A stretch of DNA of 64,000 nt, taken from assembly GCA_002118135.1 (NCBI GenBank), contig BDIU01000189.1, forward strand, positions 62,001 to 126,000, written 5' to 3'. A program made the position numbers and the translations under genes. Numbering within the stretch: the first letter of the stretch is position 1; each line of letters begins with the position of its first letter. This DNA is from Trebouxia sp. TZW2008. Lineage: Eukaryota; Chlorophyta; Trebouxiophyceae; Trebouxiales; Trebouxiaceae. Below are positions 22,201 through 32,387 of the stretch, in pieces. The notes beneath the pieces are model-generated. The model did no database searches. It saw nothing but the letters and a program-made list of their open reading frames with translations, and was not told the origin of the DNA.

Positions 22201-25200
22201 ACTGCTGACGTCCTCATGTTTATAGGAAACCTTACTGCTGCCCTGCAAAGAAACTGCTTGCAGCAAAGCAGCTCATACCTGTGAGGGCAACACTCAGCTG
22301 CTGTCATGCTCAATCTGGGGCTGCTTCTGCTCATCAAAACCCCAATGCACAATGTTGCAGGGCAGCCCAAAGCCATTCCTTGGCTTCACACCACCCCAGT
22401 CTGCAGCGCAGCAAACGTGTTCTTTCACCAACACGTCAGAACAGGGGACACAGTCGCATGGCCTACCAACCTAGGCTGGATGACAGGGCCTTGGCTGGTC
22501 TTTGATTCTCTTTGCTTGCCAACTCTTCCAAATGTTCTCATTTCTTGTCATGATGTTGTCGCAGGCCAGCCCAAAGCCATCCCCTGGACCCACACCACCA
22601 CTATCCACAGCGCAGCAAACGCATTCTTTGTCCAAGACGTCAGAAACGGAGACACAATGGCATGGCCCACCAATCTCGCTTGGATGATGGGACCTTGGCT
22701 GGTCTTTCATTCTCTCTTCTTGCCAACTCTTCAGGTTGCACTCATTTCTCGTCATGTTGTTGTTGCAGGCCAGCCCAAAGCCATTCCCTGGACTCACACC
22801 ACCCCTATCCGCAGCGCAGCAAACGCCTTCTTTCACCAAGATGTCAGAACAGGGGACACAGTTGCATGGCCAACAAATCTAGGCTGGATGATGGGACCTT
22901 GGCTGGTTTTTGCTGCCCTTCTGAACGGGGCCACAATAGCCCTCTTTCAGGGGTCACCCTTGGGAAGGCCCTTTGGAGAGTTCATTCAGATTGCTCGGGT
23001 GTCCATGCTGGGCTTGGTGCCGAGCATTGCCAAGGCCTGGAGGGCTTCTGACTGCATGAAGGTAAAAAATGTGGCCTTACATGACTTACAACTTTCCAAG
23101 TGAGCATTGAGGACTAGTGTCGATCATGTGAGTGATGCTATGATCGCAGATGTTGGCCTGGATTCTGTCACTAGGACACAACAGAACAGCGGTCTCACTG
23201 CCTGTACCAGCAGGGGTACTGGAACAGCAGATTCTAGGTCAGATGCTCAGCCTGTTGCGTCAGTCTGGTAATGCAGAGCGTGACATTCGCTACGGATACA
23301 GCAGAAGCCCAGGTCAATGCTCAGCGTCATGTGCCAGTATGCTTGTCCAGGGTCTGAAGTGGGACAAGCTTATATGCTTTAGCTACACTGGTGAAGCAAC
23401 CTCTTTTTAGGACTACCACTGACTGGTCGCCCTGACAGGTGATAGATCAGTCGTAGAATACTGCAGGGGCACCAAGCCTTGCAGACATATAGTAGAAGGC
23501 CAATGCTGATGCTCAGCATCATGCAGAAATGTGTCTTGAGATGGGACAAGCTCAGGTGCTTGAGCTCACCTGGTGAATCATCATTACCTGAAGACTATCA
23601 CTGGCTGGTCGCCGTGGCAGGCTATCAGCCACTCATGGACTCCTGTGGAGGACACCAAAATTGGGGCAAGAAGCTTACATGAGTACTTAGCATCAGGTGC
23701 CGGTGTGCTTGTTCAGGGCTTGAAGTGGCACAAGCTCAGGTGCTTCAGCTCAACTGGTGAAGCGTCATCTTGAAGTTATCACCAACAGATCACCCTTGCA
23801 AGCTACAAGCCAGACGTAGACTATGTGTGGTCACCGAGATGGGCCAGGGCCTTCCAGTCCATTTTGCAAAAGTAGCAGAAGCCGTCAATGCTCAGCATCA
23901 TGTGCATGTATGCTTCTTCAGGGCTTGAAGTGGGACAAGCTCAGATGCTTCAGCTCAACTGGTGAAGCGTCATCTCCTGAAGACTATCATTGGCTGGTAG
24001 CCCTGGCAGGCTACAAGCCAGTCATAGAGTACTGCGGGGGCACCGAGATTGGAGGGGCCTTCCTGGGGGGTACCCTGGTACAACCCCAGGCCCCCTCCCA
24101 CTTCAGTACCCCAACCATTGGATGCCGCCTGGCATTGCTTGATGACCAGAAAGTGCTGTATGACTCTCTTGAAGGTGAGAAGAACCTTTCTTTCTGTTTT
24201 TAAGCAAAGACGGGAGTAACGACTGCGGGCCTTCCTGGGGTGTACCCTGGTACAGCCCCGGGGCCCCTTCCACTTCAGTACCCCAACCATTGGATGCTGC
24301 CTGGCAGTGCTTGATGACCAGAAAGTGTTGTGTAATTCTTTACAAGGTGATTCTTCCTGGACTCTTCTTGTGGGCTGTCACTGTGTCTTGCATGCCCATG
24401 ACATTGCACAGTCCAAACTCTAAGCTTGGCAGGGACTCTATACCAAATGATGCCTGGCATCAGTCAGTTCTGTCTTGGTGGGTACTACAATTCAGCATGC
24501 ACAGGAATGCGTGTGTCCAATGTGTTGGTGCAGTATGCAGAATGATTGCCCTGGCTTGACAGCTGTTGCTTTGTGCATATCAAGCATTCATTAAGCAGCA
24601 TCAGCCGACAAAGCACCGCGCAATGGTTGGGCCCTACTTGCTTTTCAAGCACTGCTGTGTCAATGCAAGGGTGTTGGATGCAACAGCTAGTCATTGAGCA
24701 AGTTTGGCAACAGGCGACCCCAAGTTGTGCGTTGTGGCTTGTTGAGGCCACGAAGCCAGTGTGTTGCCAGTGTACCATGTGAGGCACATGCAGTGTGCGA
24801 AAAGGTAGTGTGTTGCCAGTGTGTCATGTGAGGCACATGCAGTGTGTGAAAAGGCAGTGTGTTGGCAGTGTGTCATGTGAGGCACATGCAGTGTGTGAAA
24901 AGCCCGTGTGTTGCCAGTGCGTCATGTGAGGCACAGTCAGTGTGTGAAAAGGCAGAGTGAACATATGCTGTTGCCGTATGTTCCCTCTGGCTTTGCACTT
25001 ACTGCGTGTGTTTCACATGACACTCATGGTTCACTTCCTCAATGCACCACAATCAGCAATGCGCTGCCAGCAGTTGGTATCATTGCGCCATTAAATGCAC
25101 ATCAGATATTTGATTGCAATGGTCAGAGCCGTCCTGAAGAGACAGCACTTCGACCACACACACCTGCTATATATATATGTGTGTGCTTCTTCTTGTGATG

Positions 25201-27612
25201 GTGATAAGTTCCATGCAGATGATGCTGGAGACAGCCAAGCAGCCTCCAGCAGGGGCACTAGGAAGGCAGTGAGTGGGGAGCTGGCACTGGTGCCTCCCCT
25301 GTTGGGCTCATCTCAGCGTCTGCTCAACAAGAGCCACAGTGAAGTGTATTATGAGGTGCAGAGCAAACCTCCTATTTTTATGGACTGAAGTTTTGATTGC
25401 TGAGCCGTTTTTGAGCCTGACCAGAGCTACAAATTCTTTCAATTCACTTGTGCCGCAAAATGTCCCTTGAGAGCCCTCCTCAGTAGCACAGGCTTATCAA
25501 GTTTGAGCATCTGCTCAACAAGAGCCACAGTGAAGTGTACTATAAGAAGAAGCTCAAACCTGGCTTGACACAAACAGTGTCTCAGTGGCACAGGCTAAGC
25601 AGAATTTCAGTTGCACAGGCATTGCATGAATTGAGAGCTTGATTGACCTTGTAGGGTATTGCATGCCTGCAGGCCACAGCTCAATGAGTAGCCTTCTCAT
25701 GACCTATGCAACGCAGCATCTGACTGTACTGACACTTTCTTGCCTGAGTGTGCTTGAGCTGAGCATAGACAGGCGACTGAACATCAGCGGCATTAGCTAA
25801 TTTTGGACAGAATTTCTTGAATGCACTGAAGACGCTGTTTTTAAAAGGCAGCTCTCTGCTTCTGTATGGCCTAGCAGGGTCAAGGTCCATCTCACCAAAC
25901 AGAAGTGAATGATCATGCTCCTGTATCATGATGCTCAAAGCAAGCTGGTCTGGCAAGACAAGAACTGAACCACGCACACTCAGCCTGAGCATTTGTGCGG
26001 TGTTGTGCAATGCAGTACCAAGACTATCACTGCTGTTGTCACTGTTATGGGTGCTGTAGGGTATGCCAAGCTTGGGTGGGGCTTTGGGTCCCTTGCGACG
26101 GCATGGGGATGAGGTAGAGCGGCTTCCTGGAGGCTTCTATGTTGCTCATGGGCGCTGTGATGACACCATGAACCTTGGTGGAATAAAAGTACGCTTCTCG
26201 CAGACAGTTGCTGCCCACACCATGAACTGCCGTGCAGCACAATGCAAGATCAGGCATGTGACCCTCTGCATTGGAGCACAATCTGGCCCTACTTTAAATG
26301 GTCGCCAAAATGCTTGACCGCATCTGTTCAGCATGTCAGAATTGTGTTGACTTGCAGCAAGCTTGCCAAAAGTTGCAATCTGCTCACACACCTGAAAGCT
26401 GGGGATGCTAGAATAGTTGCAAGTTGCCAGGCTATTGTGGCCCGCAAGACATGCATGCAGTGATCTCTGATGGTCTGTTTGACTTGCACATGCGCAGCAT
26501 AGAAAGATGCTAGATAAGTCAAATGCTTCCAGGTCCTTTGCAAGCCCTGCCTGACACACTAACAGGCGCATTCCAGGATTGAGACTCCATGGTTGGTTGG
26601 CCTCAAGACCGTCTTAGACTCCTACTTAAGCTGATGCACATACGACGCATTTTTGCACAGGTCACACAAAGTTTGCAGCTGTTGTCGCTGATGCTGCTGC
26701 ACTTTTATACTGATTGCATCCTGTGACGTGAACCGCAAGCGATTATACGCTATAGCTGGAGATGAGTGCATCTGAGCCTGTCTGCAACTAACATCGTGCT
26801 GGCATGTTTGTGCTGTCTGCCCTGCTACTGCCAGCGGTTGCAAGCAATACACTCATGCTTTTCAGGTTTCATCAGTGGAATTGGAGAGGGTGGTGGTAGC
26901 ATCAGTGCCAGCTGTCATGGAAGCTGCAGCTGTGGGCCTAACAGCCCCAGGGGGTGGCCCTGAACAGCTCATCATGTTCCTAGTGTTACACCAAGCTCCT
27001 GCCACCTCAACTCTCTCCACTCCCAACTCAGAGTCCACCCCTCACCATACACAGTCACAGTCAGAGTCAGAGTCCCACGCGTCTCAGTCAAAACCCCATG
27101 CATCACAAGCAGAATCCACAGCATCTCAGTCAAAGTACAATGCCTCACAAGCAGAGTCCCATACATTCAAGTCGAACTCCCATGCACTACAGTCAGACTC
27201 CCATGTTCCAGACAGTCAGAAAGCAGGTGCTGATCAGGCAGGGAGAAGTAGCCATGGAGCGAGTGTTGCTGAGGGTGTTTCAGGCGCAGTAGGCAGAATC
27301 CAAGAAGCTGTGGAGCAGGTGCAGAGCGCAGCTGCTGCTGCAGCTGCCAAGATGACCAACCTTGCTGCTGCAGTCATCAAGGGAGAGGCAGCTGATGCAC
27401 TCAGCAGTGAAGGGCAGCATGCAACTTCTGGTCATGAGGCTGACTTGCACCAGTTGAAGCTGCAGTGTCAGCAGGCTATCAGAAGCAGTTTGAATCCTCT
27501 TTTCAAGCTGGAGAGGGTTTTGTTGCGACATTCACTGCCTAGGACAGCCTCAAACAAAGTCATGAGGCGCCTGTTAAGAGACGAGCTGCGACAAACTTCA
27601 GCCAAACTATGA
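19203..27612 (+). CDS. Acyl-activating enzyme (acetyl/acyl-CoA synthetase-like, plant AAE17/AAE18 group), 873 aa
   Basis: Exons: 19203-19325, 19404-19508, 19585-19662, 19887-20020, 20387-20607, 21081-21352, 21767-21896, 22769-23061, 23922-24174, 25219-25355, 26060-26188, 26866-27612 (874 codons including the stop). It is an ANL-superfamily adenylating enzyme. The P-loop [13 protein letters not shown] spans residues about 349-361, followed by [15 protein letters not shown], then FSSTGEAS (about 462), CGGTEIGG (about 490), [14 protein letters not shown] (about 612-625) and the C-terminal [11 protein letters not shown] with the expected catalytic Lys near 856. The N-terminal 150 residues carry the AAE17/18-type extension. 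Activation of a carboxylic acid to acyl-AMP and CoA ester is known for the superfamily; the substrate is not known. Oddities: an S/Q/H-rich insert in the lid domain, GC donors after exons 6 and 7, a GA donor after exon 2, and tandem copies of exons 5, 8, 9 and 10. Confidence 0.87.
20695..20768 (+). repeat. Decayed copy of exon 5 3' end, acyl-activating enzyme
   Basis: This repeats the end of exon 20387-20607 including the donor (cagctgaagctgcgctgtca, then aggcttcacccctggtggg). It lies about 160 bp downstream, inside the next intron. Confidence 0.8.
22361..22972 (+). repeat. Exact 204-bp direct triplication of exon 8 5' half
   Basis: Copies start directly after AG acceptors at 22361, 22565 and 22769, each beginning with QPKAIPW and running through GPWLVF. 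The spacing is 204 and 204 bp, a multiple of three. The frame is open without interruption from 22306 to 23103. Only the third copy continues into the rest of exon 8. Confidence 0.93.
23351..24060 (+). repeat. Four tandem copies of exon 9 5' part
   Basis: Copies begin near 23351, 23533, 23717 and 23922, each with the coding trace of L-K/R-W-D/H-K-L plus STGEAS-like sequence. Copies 1-3 carry stops or frameshifts, and copy 2 has lost its AG acceptor. The last copy is the intact exon. Confidence 0.88.
24229..24352 (+). repeat. Decayed copy of exon 9 3' half
   Basis: The segment repeats exon positions 24052-24180: FLGG-, [11 protein letters not shown] and LLDDQ-type sequence followed by a gtgat donor-like site. 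It is offset by about 178 bp and has a stop. Confidence 0.85.
24759..24954 (+). repeat. 49-bp tandem repeat, four copies
   Basis: Units start at 24759, 24808, 24857 and 24906 with gtgtgttgccag and contain catgtgaggcacatgcagtg. The array lies in intron 9 of the acyl-activating enzyme. There are no unique spacers, so it is a minisatellite. Confidence 0.9.
25502..25548 (+). repeat. Decayed copy of exon 10 3' end
   Basis: It repeats ctgctcaacaagagccacag and the following YYE-type sequence of exon 25219-25355 in the downstream intron. The donor has been lost (ataagaag). Confidence 0.8.
27024..27225 (+). repeat. Ser/Gln/His/Ala-rich coding repeat in the enzyme lid domain
   Basis: Loose repeats of about 10-12 residues ([30 protein letters not shown]) lie in the last exon between the two halves of the C-terminal lid domain. 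Plant relatives lack such an insert, as far as I recall. Confidence 0.75.
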
Positions 27613-28604
27613 CTGTACAGTTTTGTTTGATAGGGTGTCTGGATCACTGCATAAAAGATGGCAACAGCACTGCGCCCTTCAACTTGCTGATCTTTCATGC
27701 AAAGTAGCTTTTGAGGGAATTGTGCTGTAAGCAACACTGGCTTTGCTAGCTGAAGAAACTTTCATGTCTGTGTGGCAGCGTGACAAGCACCTTTGTTGTC
27801 AGGCAGCAAATGCCAATCTGAGGTGCATTTCTTCCAACCACAGACCATGCGTGCAGTTCAATCAGCAAGACAGCAAAACAACCGTCTCATATTACTAAGC
27901 ACAGTGCACATTCAGTAAGTGACATGTAAAAGAACAGCACCACTTGCTCTGAGACATTTCCTAAATGTGCGCTTGGAGTGTTCTCAATGCAGCAGAGCTG
28001 TCATAATTGCTGTCAGATCAACATTCATAACAATGTTGCTGTCGAGCCTGGAACTGTGTCATCAGCTGCAATGAGCGGCCTGTTCTCAACAGCAAAGATG
28101 CACGGTTTTCATTGCTCAGTGTCTGATTCTTACATGTGGCTTTCTGCATGAGATTTCAACAGCAACATAGAGTCTAGAATCGCAGTTGCTGATCACATAT
28201 CATTATAACACATCTGTACAGCTGATGAAAAAAACAGCGTTCAAGCTCTCAAGTCTACACAAGATACACAATGTCTATATACTGGTGTGCAAATACCGTA
28301 CTCCTAGACAAATACAGCAGCATCAATGGTTGAGAAAGTCTTGCCAATTTAAAACCCTGGGTCAAACAGCTCTGATGCCAAAAGTAAGGCATCGAATCAG
28401 CTGACAAAGTAGAAGTCGCTATTGCCATAGCTGCTGGCAAAGCAAGAAGAGATACTGACTGGCTGATCTCAACATATGATAGTACTGTCACGACCATGAT
28501 GTAGGCCGGTACTGCGGTCAAGGGTTATGTCAGCTTGTAAAATTTGCATCTGTGCTCAGGTGCTCAGGTGCGGTGCCTCAGGTGTGTGGTGTCTCTTTGG
28601 CAAT
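27613..28604. other. Convergent 3' flanks
   Basis: The region lies between the 3' ends of the acyl-activating enzyme (+) and the GATA factor (-). No gene is seen; only short open frames are present, for example 28255-28521 (-), without recognisable content. Confidence 0.5.
27726..27730 (+). terminator. TGTAA signal, acyl-activating enzyme
   Basis: TGTAA lies about 115 bases after the stop codon, at a typical distance for a chlorophyte poly(A) signal. Confidence 0.45.
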
Positions 28605-30843
28605 CTACATGTTGCACATGTCTGCCAACATGTGTAGTCCCGCCAGGGCGTCCTGGTCAGGAATGTCCATTTGTGCTGCTGGTGAAGCCTGGCCAATTAA
28701 TGACAGCAGGCTGTCAGCTGCATCTGCAGCAGCGGGTGATAGCGGCCTGCATGACAGGTGACACTCAGCATACAGCAAAATCAGTAATTGTCATATATTA
28801 CTGCAAAGGAGTGCAACATATTCTGCAAGTCTGCAGCTTTGATTGGTGCACAAGTTCATGCACATTGAGGACCACATGACAAAACCAAGAGCAAACGGCT
28901 GCAATTAGATTTTCATGAATGAGAGACAGCCAATGAATCATATTCCGACTGCATGACCAGAAACACGTCACAACAAGTTCAAAATTATGTACACTGTCAT
29001 TTGGCCCAGGACCAGTTGAGGAAGACAGCTTACGTGAGGTCAGTGGTGGTGGGTGTGAAAGGGAGAGCAGCGGGGTTGGGGGCCCGCAGCACCCTTTTGT
29101 GGCTCCTGTTGCCCTTGGGACCTATGGGGTGGGGGGCGGGGTGGGGGCCAGGGGGAGCCAACACATTGGAGGGCTGCACCACAAGCATCAAGTCAAGATA
29201 TGTTGATTAAATCAGCTTCAGGGATACCCCAGGCAAAGATATCATGGTGTTTTGCCATTGTTGCGCACAGGTGGGCAGTGCATTGCAAGCCTTGCAAAAT
29301 TTTGCAAAGCAGCACAACAGGTCATGCGTGTTGATTCCATGCAGTAAGTATGTCAGGAAGTAATGTTGTCACAACACTTGTGGTGCCATATGTTCATGCT
29401 AAAAAAGGCCAGAGTGTTGCATTTACCTGTCCATGGCGGGCATGCCGCATGTTGTCATTTGAGTGGGTGGGGGGGTGGGTGAGCTTCCTCCTTGCCTTCT
29501 TGTTGTGGGTGATGTCAGCTTCAGGGAGCTCGTCTGTTGTCTTGCGCTTTGTGCGGCGCGGGTGTGCAGTCTTGTCAAGAGCCTGAAGCAAATGCGGTCT
29601 TTAAGTTACAAACTGTCGTAATTTTGCATTCTATAGCAATGCCTATGTGCGAATTCATCCACCAAATTGAATTGCTGGAAAGTGACTGATATATGTGATT
29701 GTAGCTGTTTGCTACAATACTGTTTGAGCTTCAGACTGATGCGCACAATGAAAAGTGCACACATGTTGACCAGAAACATTGTATGTACACAATCAAACAT
29801 ACGAGGCAAGGCAGCTGACAACAGCAGCATTGGGACAGGCTTGTTTTGTACCAAGAGCATACCTCATTGGACAGGTCACAGTCAGCAAGCCTGACTGACC
29901 GGGTGACTGGGCGTGCGCGGCGGGAGAAAATGGGGCAGTCACCAGCCTCAGTCATCTCCACATCGGTATCAGTAGCCATGTCACTGTTGTCAATGGAGGC
30001 GGCGCTGGGAATGGCACTGACGTGGCTAGCGGTCAGGCCATTGATGGTGGGGTTGTGGGGGGCGTGAGGGTGCGCAGAGGCCTGGCCAGGGGCGGGATGG
30101 TCAGAATGCACAGAGGGGGAGTGGTGGGGGGCAGGGTGGTGATGGTGGTTGGGGTGGTCAACAGGGTTGTCATGCATGCGACGATCATGGCGTGCAGGGA
30201 CAGGAGCACGCAGGGTAGCAGAAGAGCGGGTGTTGCGGGTGGGGGCAGTGGTGGACGGCTTGCGCTTGGGCTTGGATGAAGCACGTGCCGGGCGCTTGGG
30301 GTTGGCAGCAGGGCGGTGCTTGGCAGCAGCATCTGCAGAGGTAGTGTCTGATGAGGATGTAGTAGAGCTTGCAGCCCCACCACCAGCACCTGAAGTCATA
30401 ACTGTTGCGATGATCGCTCTCACCATCGCAGTCACCTTGCCAACTTTCTTCTCCAGCTGCAGGCAGCAATGAATTTGCAAGTCAGGGTGAGGTCAGGAGC
30501 TGGCAGCAGTATCCACAGGAGCTCTTGTACTTGATTGTAAGAGCCGCAAAGCACAGTAGCAGGAATATCAGAGGCTGACACAGACATCCACTTACGTATG
30601 AGGCAAAGTTGCCGGGCTGCCGGTGGTACTTGCTCCCGCAAGCATTGCACAGAACTGGACAGACAGCAGGCCCCTTGCGCCACTGGGGCGACTCTGCAGC
30701 AGACAGTCCTTCAGCAACACGTTGCCAATGGCAACGGTCTAACAAACCGGCTGAACGGTGAACGTTTGTATGACGGAAATCAGCAAATGAGTACCTTGGA
30801 CCTCGCACGCGTCGCATTTGCCGCGCTGTGTTGGCTTGCCCAT
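28605..30843 (-). CDS. GATA-type zinc-finger transcription factor, 392 aa
   Basis: Exons in transcript order: 30843-30795, 30693-30596, 30456-29863, 29582-29427, 29173-29034, 28746-28605 (393 codons including the stop). One zinc finger sits at the very N-terminus (residues about 10-35) and is split by intron 1. It reads C-DA-C, then 18 residues with ESPQWRKGP, then C-NA-C, i.e. the CX2CX18CX2C spacing usual for plant GATA factors. The rest is low complexity: Ala/Ser/Thr, then Pro/Lys/Arg (SKPKRKP, possible nuclear signal), a His/Pro stretch with HHHH, an acidic TDTDVEMTE patch, and a basic TKRKTTDELPEADITHNKKA segment. The C-terminal 40 residues include DSLLSLIG and could be a small interaction motif. 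It presumably binds GATA-core sites in the nucleus; its targets are unknown. Confidence 0.88.
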
Positions 30844-31893
30844 ACTGCGTGAAACAGAAAAGCCTCACCGCTCACGCCGGATACAGTCTGCAGAAGCAAC
30901 CGTTGTTGACCAAGCGATGTCATTCAGTCAGGCAGGGTTGCTGTAGCTTGAGTGACCGGCGTCAGGAGTAGCTGAACGTACCTGGCTAGCTTCTGAATGA
31001 ATGTGCTCGAGCGCTCTGTGAGCTCTTACTGTGCGCAAAGGGGCAGAGCTCGATTTGTCGCTTGCCTGACGGTTCCACTTCCTGAAGCAATCAGACCTGC
31101 CAGCAAGAAAGCTTGAATGCCAAGATGGCAGGAGGTAGACGGCTGCGCTGAGGGCGAGTAAGCACAAGGCTTGGTGACAGGTTTGCTATGGCGATAGCAA
31201 GATTGCGCTCAGCGGGTGTGAATTGTGCTCAACTCTGTTGTGAACTCCCGCCTTTGAAATGTCTGGCGCAACCCCCGCTTCTTCGTTAACGCCCGTGAAC
31301 GGAAGAACGATTCAAATGCACATTTTGAATCTGGAACTTCCAGAAGCAGTGGTGACTGTTGCTTCTGCTTCCTCTGCCATGCAGCGAACGACGCATTAGC
31401 GGTCCGCGCATTGACGAGCACGTCAGCCAAGAGCACAGATGCTTGGTAACACATGTCTCACAAGCGGATCTGTGTTGACATGGTCGACCCAGCATGTTAG
31501 AAATCAAGTCTGCTGCTGATGTACACACCTCCATGAACAGACTTAACACCCGCTGTCCATCCTAAAATACAACAGCAACACCTAAATACGAGTTTATTCA
31601 AAAAAGTCATTCATTGGTGGCATTGTACAACAATGCATTCAACAATGCGCATGTCGTGCAGCTTTACATTTATAAATTTTAAAGCTTTCAACCAAATTTC
31701 GGTCTGGCAAGCCACAACATGTGTACCCCGAGAGGTGCCTTGACTACTCAGGCTACAGTGCAACACAGACGCAGCCGCATCAGCAACAGCAACTGTAATT
31801 TCTATATCTGTACGGAATTGTGCAGCTCAGGTGTGAGTGATGTCACAGATACTGTCATGCACAAGTGACCTCTGAGTCTCAAAGGTCTTTGAA
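30844..31893. other. GATA factor 5' flank and SOUL gene 3' flank
   Basis: No gene seen. The part next to 30843 (to about 31070) is CpG-rich and probably contains the GATA gene promoter. The part from about 31600 upward holds the 3' untranslated region of the SOUL gene. Confidence 0.45.
31664..31668 (-). terminator. TGTAA signal, SOUL gene
   Basis: TGTAA on the minus strand lies about 225 bases after the stop codon of the SOUL gene. Confidence 0.4.
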
Positions 31894-32355
31894 CTACCAC
31901 AGCTCAAACGTCTTCTCGTCAACAGGAATCAACAACTCATTCCTCTTGAAGCCGGGAAGCTGCCACGGTACATTGTACTGTGCCAATATGAACTCATCAG
32001 AGGTTGGTTTCGTCCCATCACGTTCCAACCACTGTCGTAGCTGCCGTTCCCGCTCATTCACACGAGGCTGCTTGGCATTGCCAGAAAAGACATCAGCCCC
32101 ATACAGGCCTCCAGGTTCTTGCCTGATCTTGATTGAGCTGTTTTTGGGAGCTGGTACTTGAGAAACGTCCTGCACAAAGCAGTTGAATAGCAAAACCGGT
32201 GCTTCTCACCCATGCCATAGTGATCTTCCTGCATGAAAGAAGCTGCTCCTCATGCAAGTGTAGATGCTCCGTGCACAGATGCTCCAACAACGCCAAGCTG
32301 CAACGCCCTTAGAGTTGTCAAAAATGGAGAAGTTATATGACTCCATTGCCAATGT

Positions 32356-32387
<32 letters not shown>

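Noticed and set aside
22306..23103. One continuous 265-codon reading frame as a single exon
   Set aside because: It consists of three 204-bp copies of the same exon start. Only the third continues into the conserved enzyme sequence, so the simplest model splices to 22769.
29900..30480. Plus-strand Gly/Val-rich frames opposite the GATA factor
   Set aside because: They are reverse-strand shadows of the Ala/Pro/His-rich low-complexity exon.
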